DNA from: Ganoderma boninense
Taxonomy: Eukaryota > Basidiomycota > Agaricomycetes > Polyporales > Polyporaceae
Direction of reading: 5' to 3'
Assembly (NCBI GenBank): GCA_002900995.3
Contig: CM035309.1
Coordinates: 2,734,389 to 2,798,388, forward strand
DNA: 64,000 bases
Shown here: positions 10,921 to 22,961 of the stretch, one piece after another
Layout: every line of letters starts with the position of its first letter
How positions within the stretch are numbered: the stretch's first letter is position 1
Program-made: the position numbers and the translations under genes
The notes under the pieces: model-generated
What the model was told of the DNA's origin: nothing
Databases searched by the model: none
What the model saw: the letters and a program-made list of their open reading frames with translations, nothing else

Positions 10921-13176
10921 CTACGCGATCCCATTCAGCCCCGTTGCACTTCGAACGAGAAGCACACTCACCTCCTTCTCCTTCTCCCGCGCCTCCTTCT
11001 CCACCTTCTCCTTCTCGTCCTGCAAGCCCCACTGCGCGTCCCTGTCCTCGCGGAGCGTCACCTCACGCATCAAGAACACCGACAGGAGCCCCGCGCCCGA
11101 CACCCCGAGCATGACCTGCCAGATCAGGCGCGTCGCCTGCGCGAACGCGGCGCGCACCTGGCCCTGCAGCGGCTCGGGCAGGCCCGCGATCGTGGGGATG
11201 ATCGCGTACGCGATCTGCACGCCCTGCGGGAACTGCGATGTGAACGACGCGGGCAGCTTCTTGAGCAGCGTGTTCTGCAGGATCGTGCCCCCCAGCACGA
11301 TGCCCCAGCTCTGCAGGTGCATTCGGCGCGCACATCGCCATATATGACATCAGCGTGTGATGGGGATAGCAAAAGAGACGGGCCAGCGTACCTGCGCGAA
11401 ACAGCGGATGAAGGTGAAGAACGAGAGCGCGTGCGCGCTGTTCGAGAACGGGAGCGTGGGGCGAGGATCGGGAACTGGGTGCTGATCCACACGATGCCCA
11501 GCCCGACCGCGAGCGGGATCTGGCTCCCGATGTATGCCGCGCGCGAGCTGTGCTCGTCGAGGGTCGACAGCACGCCGAACCCGACGATGATGAACGCCCA
11601 GCCGACGTAGTTCTGCGGGCGGTAGCGGCCGACGATCTGCACGGACAGCCCGGTGAGGATGCCGAAGGGCGGGATCGTGAGCGCGAGCGCGAAGCCGTAA
11701 ACGCTCGAGCGGATGGCGGACACGCCCAGCGTGGCTTGGAAGTACACGGGGAGGTAATCTTAAATTGGCACATGAGTCAAGAAATGAGGTGGTAGGGAGA
11801 GACTGCGTACATATGGCTGCCAACGCGACGATGCCATGGAAGAACGTGCCGATGTACCTATGGAGGTGTCAGCTCACACCCGATACGTCTGGTGCGTGTC
11901 TCGACTAACCCGCTGAACGTTGTGCGATTAGTGAAGAAAAAGCGAGGGACCTGCCAACGGTGTTAGTTCGAGTCAGCGAACTGCCGCCACCCTGCCGTAC
12001 CGTAGGTCCCTTCAACCAGAGGAATTCAATGGCGAAGAACACAAGGAGGCCAACTGCCCCAACGACGAGCGGGACGAGGACATGGGCTGACGACCAAGGG
12101 AACTGGATCCCTCCCCAGGTAATCGCGAGAAGGATTGACACCGTGCTGCCGGCCATGATGGCGATGCCGCTACGAAAGGCAGTGGGATGAGCTTGCGATC
12201 GGAATACAGGTATGTTACCACAGAGGAAGACGTACATCCAGTCAATTTGTGCAATCTTCTCGCGGAAGCCCGTCTTCGGTGTACGTACGCGGAGGAACAA
12301 AGAAGAAAGGACGACCGCGACGGCGCACAGAGGGATGTTGAGGAAGAATAGCCATCGCCACGCGCCCCGGTCAGCGAGGGCTCCGCCAATGGGCGGCCCA
12401 ATTGCACTGGCAAACACGAGTCAGAATGCAGTCGGGCACATACTAGGTGTGAGACGTACCATGCAAGTGCCCATACCCTTCATCGGAGGTAATTGTCAGC
12501 AAGGTCGTCTCAAGAGTACACACAACTCACGTTGCTTGAATGCCTTGGTACTTTCCTCGCTCCGGAAGAGGCACCAAGTCCGCATATATGATCTCTGTAA
12601 TCGCAATGCACCCGCCACCGCCAAAGCCCTGGACCGCTGTCTGTCGCATCAGCCTCTGCCACAACAGGCAATAGTGCGGAAGCCACTCACTTCGTCCAGC
12701 TATGAGCATATTCATGCTTTGCGCGGCACCCGAGATGGCAGACCCAACAGCGAAGGTGACGATGAACCCGAGGAGGACAGGCTTGCGCCCGAACGCGGAC
12801 GCGAGGTTTCCGATGAAGGGAAGGACGGCGGTGGACGCGATGGCGTACGCGCTCCCCGCCCACACGAAGTCGGTGCCGTGCAGCTCGCCCACTATCGTCG
12901 GCAACGCGATCGCGATGGCAGTCTGCGAGTGTGGCGCAGTATAAGGCGTAGCATGTTGGAGCACCTTGAAGGCGGGAGGAGACTCACGAGGTCCAGGGCG
13001 GAGAGCATGTCTACGACCAGGTTGGAGACATAGACCATCCAGAAGTTGAAGCCGCGCTTGAATTCAGCGGGCTGCGAGTCGCTATGCATAATGTTCTGTG
13101 AATGACTTCACCTCTACGACCAGTGCGTTTCGAGAGCTACTCACTTTTCCATGATGGCAGGCGTGTCTGTAGTCAT
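10921..13176 (-). CDS. MFS transporter, DHA2-like (14-helix) drug/metabolite exporter
   Basis: Proton-driven exporter in the plasma or vacuolar membrane. Minus-strand start ATG 13174-13176 (MTTDTPAIMEK, short cytosolic tail); exon 2 begins NIMHSDSQPAEF. Helices follow in order: FNFWMVYVSNLVVDMLSALD; IAIALPTIVGELHGTDFVWA; the motif-A loop GNLASAFGRKPVLL; AVGSAISGAAQSMNMLIAGR; GFGGGGCIAITEIIYADLVP with PERGKYQG; and the motif-C-like GPPIGGALADRGAWRWLFFL, typical of antiporters. The second half includes YFQATLGVSAIRSSVYGFAL, GILTGLSVQIVGRYRP and a last helix LGVSGAGLLSVFLMREVTL. The C-terminus is a charged coiled-coil-like KEKVEKEAREKEKE tail and the stop is at 10921-10923. About ten introns are present. 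The complete motif order suggests an active gene. Confidence 0.88.
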
Positions 13177-16100
13177 CGAGGCCGTCGACGAGGATGCAGC
13201 TTGGATAGAGAGGGTGACACCAAACCAAACTCTGAGGTACCGGTGCTGCACTGTGTGGGTTCTATCTCGGCCACCTAAGGTTGCCCTAAGGCCTCATGTC
13301 CGTAGAGCGCGGGCGCGGCCTTGAGGAAGCCTCAGGGTGCCGGGAAGCTGATGGCATCCACTGCTTCGTCTCATGCCGCGGCGTGCTCGGCGGTGGCCTG
13401 GACCGAGAAGGTTGAACCGGAGTCAGACGAATTCGGGAGGTGTGCATCAACTTCCCCACAATCATATCAAGAAGCATGGACCGCCGGGTTGCTGCAGAAC
13501 AGGACGGGTTCCGGGGGGTTTTGTGGAATGGAAGAGTTGTACTCACCGCCATCCGTGGCCCGAGCTGACGCGGCGTCTGTCCCTCTGCTAACCCCTGCTA
13601 GCCCTACACATAGGATCGACGTTTCGGAGCCAAGCTAGGCTGATCCTCCTCGATGGGCGCTGCGATGACATCGGCAGCTTGTTCGATTGTTGTTGGATCC
13701 CATCTCGCCAAATTATGGTCGGATTCACGGGCTGTAAAGTATAAGGAGCGTCGTCCGTCGTGAGCAGTGTTCTGGAGCCGTTCTTGCACAGAAAACGGAC
13801 ACAACGTACCTTCCCAGAATGGTCCTCAGCGTTGCCCACAACTTGACGGACGACGGCGCAGATCATGCAGGAGACAATGCGGAAGATTCGGACACAGTAG
13901 AACAGATTCTCCATCTGCCAACATGACTGACGGGGTAGAACGCAAGACAGGCTTAATAGGTAAGAAGTGAGGTGGCAGGCAACAGGAAAAGCACTTGGTG
14001 AGTTTCGGGTCAACTTCGGGTCGCCATCCATGCTAGCGCCCGTTCCCACGCGGGCGTCTGAGATGCCAATTCGAGCAGAACAGTTTTGTTTCCCAACCAC
14101 CGTTGCCCGCCGGCGTGCTCCTACTCACTGCTGCCCCACCTTCCTGGATCTCTCAGCTTGACTTCACGCATTCACTGGCAGGAAACCTCTAGCTTGCATC
14201 GAAATTAATAGCTCTGCGCTGCACTTCCCCACTCCAATGATGGAATTCGGCGAATTCGTCTCGGAAGGATCTAGTGGCACTTGAGTGCACAGTGCGCCGT
14301 GGCTTCGAATAGGGCTTCTTCGGTGGGTGCCGTCTCGATTTCCATATCGCCGCGCTACAAACCTGCTGACCTCTGTGCATAGTGCGGCGCGATGCAAGAA
14401 GATCAAGCCGTTGTGCACGTCATGCGTTATCAGCCCGCCCTCACCTTCCATCCAGGGGCGAGTGGGCGAGTGAGCATCGCTCCCACCATCGCATGAGATG
14501 TGTGAGGTCCGTACTAGCACAGCTGCGATATCTGGTCTGGTATGTCTGGGGAACATCACTTGCAAGTGGAATGAGACGGTGCCGCAGAACATGATAGGCT
14601 CACGATTCCAAATGCGTAATCTGCCGCGCGAGAGACGCGGAGGAGCACCAATCTGAGGTACGTTCCCATGAAGCCAAGTCTTCTCTGCTCACATCTCTAT
14701 ATCCCATGTCTCCCCTGGGACCCTGGGCGTGTGCCCTCGAAGCCCATTCCAGCTAGACGCATCTCGTCATCCCGCCCGTGTCGATATATGCGAACCTGAT
14801 GTGGCCGTTGTTCTATGTCGCGCGCATTCCTTCCAGAGTCTCTGTTCTCTTGTGCTCTGTTGACCCTCTGGGCCCTCATATCGCGGCCACCCGTGCCGCT
14901 GTGGCGTCGACAACTGTCTTATGGACTCGGAGTAGCTGTCACAGGCCGTCGGCAGTCGGATTTGCGTGAGATTAGCTTGGCTTGGTTGGATCTGCTGTGC
15001 CAATCTAGGAGGCAGACCCTGCTTGCCGCTCAAAGCCGCGCATCAAGGGTGGCTTGAAGGCGGGGTCCCAGAGGTCTGACGGTCTCAGTCTGCGAGGAGC
15101 TCACCGGACGGTTCCTCACCGAGGTTCTGCCTGTACTTTCGTTCCTGTGGCATGTTTGTTACTTTCGATCGCACTCACTGGGTATCCTTCGTCAGGATGC
15201 AGCTGCTTCCATGTCGCGTCCGTTGCTCACTGGTTTGGACTCTGGAAAAGCTCCTTCAACAGCGGAGCAGGCACGCTGACTTGCACGAGCACGAAGAACT
15301 CCTAAAACGGCAGCCGCGAAGGGCGGGGATTTGTTTTGGATCCTAAGATGTCGGTGCCGAGCAATGTGCAGGAGACGCAATCCATATCTCGCCCCTCACG
15401 GACACTATAGCTCAAGTTGGGAAGGTTCTTTCATATGCGTGTGGACGCTGATGGTCGCTGGGTAGGGAGCCGGGAGGTCAATGTCCGTTTTGACTTGAAC
15501 TAGAACTACTTGGCTGAACTCTACTGCACCGCTGCGCCTTCGAAGTTCGGGTGCCTCCCTGTCCGAATGGCCGCCCGCCGAGTGGACGATAGACGGTATA
15601 CAGCCAACTTCGATGTTTCGATGAATCAATCACGAGGGCATGATGGTCCTCTCAGCCCGTGGAGTCGCTGCAGATCCTCCCTGAGACCACGCCTCATGCC
15701 CGGATCCCGTCTGAGACCTCTCTGGCTCTGGTTTCCAGCTATGGACGTTCCTTCCGGGACGTAGAAGCTGATATGTGGTGTAATGGTGGGAACCTCCGCT
15801 CTTCGCGGCAGGGTGCCGACTTATTATTCGTGTGAAAGAAGTACCAGAGTGCTTGACATTGCAGGCATCTGTCTCCCTGCGGCACATATGTAGTGCCCTC
15901 GAAGCTGTGCCCCCAGTTTCCAGGTGACTGGTCCCGGCGGCGATGGACAGTGGGATCTCGGATCCATATGGATCCGAAGAGTGTCGCCGGGATGAAGGCG
16001 GCCCGCGGCCAGTCCTGCTTACTATGTGCATACATGCGCTATCACCGCAGAGATTGTGCAGACGAGTCCTAGAGCCGAACGCTCTGCGAACCACCTGTTG

Positions 16101-16197
16101 CTCTCGGACTTTGGCCGGACGCGAATTGCTCTCCTCGAGAGAAACACTCTGGGTATCCTGTCCTTGTACATACACGGAATGAAACGAAGCGAGCCAC
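13177..16197. other. 3-kb stretch with no recognised gene
   Basis: Several open frames exceed 100 codons (for example minus 13588-14100 and minus 15630-16484), but none shows family motifs, consistent splicing or a hydrophobicity pattern I can assign. It may contain decayed genes or unrecognised repeats. No tandem repeat, LTR or RNA gene was seen. Confidence 0.4.
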
Positions 16198-17498
16198 CTA
16201 AGCAGAGGGACGTCTGGACAGATGCGCCTCGATGAACGCAACGTACTCCCCGATGACCTTGTCAGGGATGTCTCCAGCTTCGTGCAGGAGGTCGTGTAGG
16301 GCACCCTGGGGTCCGGGTCCTGGTCAGGTGGCATGGCAGGGACATGGCACGGCGAGTGGCACTCACGTCGTACTCGACAAGCTTCTTGTCCTCGATCTGC
16401 AGCTTGTTGTAGAACGCCACGCCGGCCTTTGGGCAGTTGACCTGTGCATAGGGGACATAGGCGGACATGAGAAAGCCGACTCATGGCGAATAAAATGCCT
16501 GAACCTTACATCGTCTGCAGTTCCCCAGGTCGTGATCATCTGCGTGATGGACGAAATGATTCATTTGCGCGACTCGAGACGAGACAATTGGTAAACGTAC
16601 GGGAAGATTGCTTGGCCAACGCTTGTACCCTGTTTGCAGGAGCTCCTCTCCCTGTGCGCGGAACATGAGATGATGAGATTCACGGCTGCGAGAGCAGCAC
16701 CAGCACCGCGACGAACCTGGGAGAGCATGTCGTGCAGGCCGCGTACTGTTCCTTTCGGCATGCGAAGAGGGTCGTTCAACAGTGCTTCCTTGACAGCTGG
16801 ATCATGCGAGAATCTCTGTGGCGTTCCTGAAAATGAGAAGGGGTGCGCCGAAACAGACTGCAAACCCTGAGACGTACGTTTTCGGGCATGGGTGCAGGAA
16901 CCTGGAAGGCAGGCGAGACTTTGCTGAGCACGCTCAATACTGCCGTGCTGATCTTTCCATTGGGGTGTGTCAGGCGCACGAGCGGGCACTGGGCGATGAT
17001 CCCGGACACCTTCGCCACAGTCTGTGGCGAGGGAGGTGGCCCGGAGAGCGCTCCAAAAGCAAGCACCATCCCGCCACCCTACAAACCCAAGTCAAATTCG
17101 GGCACCCAGAGGGTAAAGATACGAAGTGAACGTACCGCTGAATGCCCCATGACGAAGATGGGCGCGCCGGGGTAGGAATTTGCGACATGGTTCACCCACC
17201 ATTCCAAGTCTCCCAGCTCGACCGGGCGGCTCGTCTTGCCGTACATCTCCCCCGGACTGCGGTGCTCCTCATCCAGCGCCGTCTGCCCGAATCCGCGCAT
17301 GTCGTAGGCGAAGACGGTGATGCCGTGCGCGGCGAACCGGGGGTGAATGTCTTCGTAGCGAGAGATGTGATCACCGAACCCGTGGACGAAAACGAGTACC
17401 GCTTTCTGGGGCGCGGTCGCGGGGTAGGTCCTGGTGTAGAAGTGGTGCCCGTCCCTGCCGTCTAGCCATGCCTCGGTGAAGGTAGCATTTGACGACAT
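16198..17498 (-). CDS. alpha/beta hydrolase, monoglyceride-lipase-like (serine aminopeptidase S33 fold)
   Basis: Predicted lysophospholipase/monoacylglycerol-lipase type enzyme. Minus-strand start ATG 17496-17498 (MSSNATFTEAWLDGRDGHHF). The exon 1 frame reads KAVLVFVHGFGDHISRYEDI, the HGFGDH oxyanion-hole motif; then FAYDMRGFGQT; then GDLEWWVNHVANSYPGAPIF and VMGHSA, whose GxSxG nucleophile elbow is interrupted by an intron and continues GGGMVLAFGALSGPP. Later exons read IIAQCPLVRLTHPNGKIST, FQVPAPMPEN, KEALLNDPLRMPKGTVRGL, ADVNCPKAG-like segments and the C-terminus HEAGDIPDKVIGEYVAFIEA, whose LLHE is the usual catalytic-histidine neighbourhood. The stop is at 16198-16200. No signal peptide is visible, so it is probably cytosolic or lipid-droplet associated. 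Confidence 0.85.
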
Positions 17499-18425
17499 CC
17501 CGGAGATGGTGGTTGTGGCGGAGCAAGGCAAAGACTTTCAACTTCGGACGCGAGGACGTCGGGGATGATGAGGGGGCTATTGGACGAGATATAGGAGGGA
17601 AGGGACGGTGGTCATTGGCCGCACGCAGCAGTCCGAAGGCGAGAAGACGAGCCGGAATAGGTGTCACCCTGGGTGCCTTGCCTGGAAGGGCAGGCCGCTG
17701 GGCCGTCGATGCAAGGTTAAGGTTGGCGCCTGCGATGGAAGCAGTACATAGGTAATCGGCGGTGATTGGATTCTCACGGTAAATCTGGTGCCCATGAATT
17801 CAGCTTTCGCAGGGTCCATCAGGGCTACTACCATGTTCTACGAACCAGAAAGTGGAGGATGCGCGCAACGGTATACAGGAGAAGGAGAATCCATGGTGGG
17901 ATTGGCGAGGCGATGCGTGTGCTGACTAGATTGTCATGATCACAGATATTGTCACGCAGAGGTCATGATCCTCGCGGACGTCAGACCTCGAGCACAGTCG
18001 AAGCAGACTGGGGAAGGATTTGCGCCACTAACCTATCCGTGTCACGGGTATTACAGATGTTCTTCTATTCTTCTTTCGTTACATTGCGATGATGTGATGG
18101 CTTGCAGACCGCCGGCATGCAGAAGAAGGACAAGGCCCTTCTTGGCCCAGGTGACTCCGACAATTTGCTCAAGACGTGTTATCTATGCCGTCGCTGGCAA
18201 TGTAGAGAGCTGTCCCATGTCATCGGGCAGGGCATCCTGATCGAGCAGCAACGGGCACGCTTCGTCATTCTCAGGCTCTGACCTGGCCCCGCTATCTAGG
18301 CATATATCATGTCGATGTCTGGCGCCGCCACGATTCCTAGTATATCGTGAGTCCTGACCTTACGGCCTCAGTTCCCGATCCCACTCCCAGGCCCTACGCC
18401 CGCACCCCCAACAGGTCAACCCACT
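17499..18425. other. intergenic, divergent promoters
   Basis: This spacer separates the hydrolase start (minus) from the DUF6534 gene start (plus). No exon, repeat or RNA gene was recognised. Confidence 0.5.
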
Positions 18426-20576
18426 ATGTCTGCTGCGTTCTGCGCCCATGCTGAAGAGGCTGCGCTAATTCTCGCCAACGTTGACCTCAATGGCACCATG
18501 GGCATCGCATACATCGGAGGGGCGATTTCCTGCATGTACGTCCCTTCCCTACTCTGCACGTCGGATCCCCTCACGAATATTCCTTGCGGCGGACAGGATT
18601 TATGGTGTCACATGCATCCAGACTTTCCACTACTTCCGGTCTCCCCAGTCGAAGGCCGACGCTTGGTACCTGAGGAACATCGTGAGTATCACACCCTCTC
18701 TGCCCGCTATGTCCAGTATGCTGACGAGTCGAACATCTATGGATAGGTTGCGGCCCTTCTGTGATTCAGACCCCCTCTTCTGTCGTTCCCGGTAGCGTCT
18801 GACAACCTTTTACTCAGCTTACTGGACTCGGCCCACCAAGCAATCATCATCCAAGCCCTCTACTACTACGTCATCACCAACTACGCCAATCCTTTCGCAT
18901 TTTTGAAGGCTTCGTGGTGAGTTGATCTATTATATTTCTCGACCTTCAACGTCATATTAACATCTTTGTGATCAGGAGCATTCCGGTATGCGGATCCGAG
19001 CTCTATGAATATTGTACACTAACCTGAGCGGCGATATAGACCGAAGTGATAATCAATGTGCGTCCACCGTTCGCTCCCTCCAGCTCGCAGCAGTGTCTCA
19101 TCCACATCCCAGGCTGTAATAGCGTTTTTGGTCGAAAGGTAAGCCACTTTGCCCCTCGGGTCCGGGAATTGATATACTGACGGTCTCGTCTTCAGCTTTT
19201 TCGTGTGGCGGATATGGAAGTGTAAGACGTGCCATTAGCGCCTAGCTGGACTTCCGGTTTGGCGTGCTGACTTTCGCCTCGTAGTAGGACGCAACCGCTA
19301 CGTGGCTGGGATAGCTGTACGTGCAGCTAAAATCATCTTCGGACGTCACGTTGCTGACTTCGGAGCGATGTCAGATGTTGTTCACTGTGGCCCACTTCAG
19401 TGCGCTCACTCAATTTTGTGGCCCCTTCGTTATCCTGACTTGACGATCACGACTCTCCAGCGATGAACTTGTGTGAGTCTTCATGCTCGTGTGGAATCGA
19501 GTAGCTCCTCTGACATCAGTCTCGACAGACTATCCGATCGAACAGTAAGCACTCCTTCTATGTTTCTACATCTATGAACAGACGGATAACGTTCTGCCCT
19601 CTCAGATTCTTCAACCCCGATTTCCCTGCGGGCGTAGAGAAACTGAAGGTCAGTGACAAAGTGCGCAGCCATAACTCCATTTTTCTCACAAACGGCCCTA
19701 CATCCTACAGGCAACGGGTAGCTCGGGTCTAGCTGTTGCAGTGGTGGCGGACACCTTCATCTCAGGAGCCATGGTGTGGTACCTCCACAAGGGAAAGTCC
19801 GGTATCCGCAGGTAAACCTCGTCGTACCATGCTCACTCCTGCCCAGTATTTACTCATCACTTCATTGTCCAGGTCCGACGACATGATTGGGAGAATCATC
19901 GCCTTGACGATTACAACTGGGGGTCTCACGACGTATGGAACCATGGCCTCCTCGATACGCTTGCACGCTAACTCTGACCGTATTCCCTTGAAAATAGGAC
20001 CTTCGTGATCCTGAACCTCATCGCTGTGCGCGCCCCCTCCTCATTAAATCATGCAGTCAGGCTAGCTACTGACGCACACCACAGTACCAAATCTGGCCCA
20101 CTCTGCTCTACAACCTGGCCATCAACTTCTTGCTCGGGAAGCGTGAGTACCACTTTCAGGCTGCCGCCCTATCCGTTCTGTGCTTGCAGGGCTGATACGT
20201 ATACATACCGTGCAGTCTACATCAATGCCCTGCTTACATCGTGCGTGGCTGCATTCTTCTTCTTAACATCTCACTGCGGGTTCTAACTCGCGGGCGCTTT
20301 CGCACATGCACGCACACTAGGCTGAACTCGCGGACGTTCGTGCGCTCCGGCAACGGCAAGAACGGCAGCGATTCCGTGAGCGTCTCGCTCTCGACGTTCG
20401 CCGCGGGCACTGGCACTATGCAGTTTGCAACTCCAGGCGACTCGGGGCGGACTCTTGGGGTAAGTCCAGCGACACGATTCGATTACCTGTTTCTGTTTCC
20501 TTGACCCACGAGCCCCTACCGACATCAACCCTGTTATTAGGATGCCTCCATGTCCAAGATCTCCACAGTCGTATAG
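18426..20576 (+). CDS. DUF6534 family membrane protein, 20 exons (paralogue A, copy 1)
   Basis: Function unknown; predicted seven-helix-like membrane protein of 320 residues. A complete in-phase model can be built: 18426-18535, 18597-18681, 18747-18760, 18818-18916, 18976-18985, 19040-19057, 19113-19138, 19196-19221, 19285-19316, 19375-19399, 19461-19472, then exons of 16, 43, 101, 60, 28, 58, 25, 139 and 36 nt ending at the TAG at 20574-20576; the total of 963 nt is divisible by 3. Nine exons are 26 nt or shorter. Helical segments include GTMGIAYIGGAISCM, IIIQALYYYVITNYANPF, VIAFLVESFFVWRIWK and GLAVAVVADTFISGAMVWYL, followed by the family loop KGKSGIRRSDDM and the cytosolic start LNSRTFVRSGNG. 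The tail is Ser/Gly-rich. Most of the gene is repeated at 43934-45712. Confidence 0.85.
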
Positions 20577-22961
20577 GCCCGCGATGTGTAGGAAGGAATA
20601 TGACGGAGGGTTACGTTGTTTGTTTCCGCTCAAGGGGGGGGGGCCTTCGCGATAATGATGGCTTATAGGATGCGATCTTTGATTTATGATTCTGGGAATA
20701 GTGGAGGTTGAACGCAGAAACGTCGATGTATGATTGTCACTGAGTACCTCTCTCGACTTATGGCCGGTCCCTTAAGGCGCGACGTCGTAGATTTTGGAGC
20801 ACACCGTGACGGATGGAAAGTTTGCGCCAACTTCGCGCGGTCATGTAAGCATGGCAATGACCTAACGGTGCCGGACGTGCGCCATGGGGAACCCCAGGAA
20901 CACGAACCTGATCGTCGTCAGCGCAAGCTGATCAAGTAGAACCTGTCTAGTCGAGCGATGTGCTGACAATGCTAGCAATCGTTCCCTTCGGCGGCGATCT
21001 CATGGTGAGAGGCAGTGGGCGAAATCGAGAAGGAGAAGTGGTTGATGATGATGGAGTACATGAGGTTCACACTCATGCAGGATTCGGACCCGGAGAGATG
21101 CGTTTCCGGAAGGGAGACCCAAACACAGCGACCAGGTGACTCGGAGAGGAAGATGCAGAGACTCTGGTGGTCACATCAAGGCTCTCCTTCCAACTAGCGC
21201 AACTCAACTTGAAGCAGTTGTCACTTCGCACACCTTCCATACACATGGCGGCTCTTCGTGTTGGAAGATGTCGCGGCGAGAAGCCTGTACAGGGCGAAGA
21301 CGATGATGAAGTGAGTGACCGAACTGCATGGGAGCCATCTGTCACTCTAGCTAATAGAAGGACTATGTAAGCTCGAAGATCGTCTGGGGATAACAATGCC
21401 GATCCCAATGCACATTCGCAGATGATTATGACGTTCCTGGACACGCGTGCACAGTCAGGACTCGGAGTCGAACTAGCTGGTCAACTCTGGAGACGTTCCA
21501 GGGTATATTTTCCAAGATTTTCTTGTGCCTTGTGCAGTCCTGGATCGAGCCTGCGAGCGGGTCCGCATACAATAACACCAGGATTCAAGTTCGGCCTCAC
21601 TGGGCCTGACGGCGAGGCTCCGCCGATCGAGTCTCAAAAAGAAAACTGTTACAATAAATCGTGTCAGTCGCAAAGACTTCACTTTAGCGCATCTTTAAAT
21701 CCACATACAGGCATCCCTTAATGTATCACTGTCTCTGTCCCGACTGAGGTCCTGGCGGCCATCTCCCTGCGGCCGGACGCAGAGCGTGATTCGGCTATTC
21801 GTGACACTGCCGTTACATCAGCTGTGACCTCTTCAAACGCTTGCTCATCTTTCAGTGATGCTTTGCTGGCAACTGGATCTCTTGAAAAAGCTTTCATCAG
21901 CCCTTGCACAGCGACATGCAGTGTGGTAAGTGAAATTTCTCGTGGCGCTAGCGTTACCAACTTCTCATGTTTGTTCTAGCTGAAGTTGATCCTTCGATTA
22001 CGACGGTGTGTCCAACTTGCATTCACTGCTAGTAGCTGCCAGTCACGGTGCTGGTGCAAAGGTTCGTTTATTGGAGAGATATGGATGTGTCGATACTGAT
22101 CTGGGGGTTCGTTGGAATGCATGGCTGTGAGCCGCCTCACTTATCTTGCTGACCCTCTCTACAGCGATCACGTCGGGTGCCATCATGGAAGGTGACTCGG
22201 AGTCTAACACGGTTGCGCTTTTCCGCAGCCTCGTCTACGAGGTACGATCTCCCTTGTCATTCTGTCGAAGCTGTTCCTCCTAGGACTACGGCTACCCACA
22301 GTCCCTGGGAGTTACTGCCGCCCGTGTCCTATGACAATGTTCAACTGACGCTCGCGAAGAGAAGGCTTGACATAAACCCGCAATTTCCCCACGCAATAAC
22401 CCGTGCAGGCGGCATCGCTGGATGGAAAGCAGCTGCGGCAGCGACTCTCCATGCAGTGCGGACTTCTATGTGAGCCAGTATCAGAGAAACCTGTATAGCC
22501 CCTGGAGCTCCGCGTCACACGGCTGCTGTGCCAATGGCGAGCCAAGAGATCGTCGATGGCCCGGGACATGTCGAACTGCGAAGCTCATGGAAATTCTGGG
22601 TCTCCGGGGTACCTGGATGCCAATTCCCACTCTTCTGTATCGCACGTTCCCACCTTCTCTCATGTAGCATTGTCTACTGCGCCGCACGACACCGATGTGC
22701 TAGGGTTCTGTTCTCCTTACTCATGTCAGGATTCCTGATCCAGGGCTTCCTGTGATGCAATGTTTCATGCCGCCCAGAACCTAGATCAGCCATCATACGG
22801 CGAGTTCCTGCCAGAACTGTATCTTCGCTATTGCATTAACGATCCCTTAGGGCTATGCATCATCGCGTGGATGGGCATCCGTAGGTCGTTTTGATTCTCA
22901 AAAGTCAAGAGCCACCAGGTGCGTCAGATTCTCTGTCTATTCACCCTACGCAGTGCACTGG
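20577..22961. other. DUF6534-A / P450-A intergenic; unassigned open segments
   Basis: Well conserved in the second copy (45713-48523) but without a recognised gene. A poly-G run of 10 lies at 20634-20643 (11 in the other copy). The site GGAGA at 21489-21493 is the empty target of the solo LTR found in the other copy. From 21722 to about 22470 there are spliceable-looking open segments (TVSVPTEVLAAISLRPDAER, then a GTAAGT...TAG intron, and later LLVAASHGAGAKVRLLERYG). They hint at a decayed gene, but I cannot name a family. A TGTAACAG/CTGTTACA end near 21652 may mark an older LTR fragment. Confidence 0.4.

Noticed and set aside
15739..16035. Minus-strand stretch resembling part of a transporter helix (FIPATLFGSIWI)
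   Set aside because: One short hydrophobic stretch only; the flanking frames do not continue any MFS pattern.
20634..20643. Poly-G tract as a regulatory element
   Set aside because: Length varies 10 versus 11 between copies, as expected for a homopolymer; no gene-related position.
21489..21680. Possible second LTR ending in CTGTTACA
   Set aside because: Only one terminus is suggestive; no matching start, target duplication or second copy was seen.
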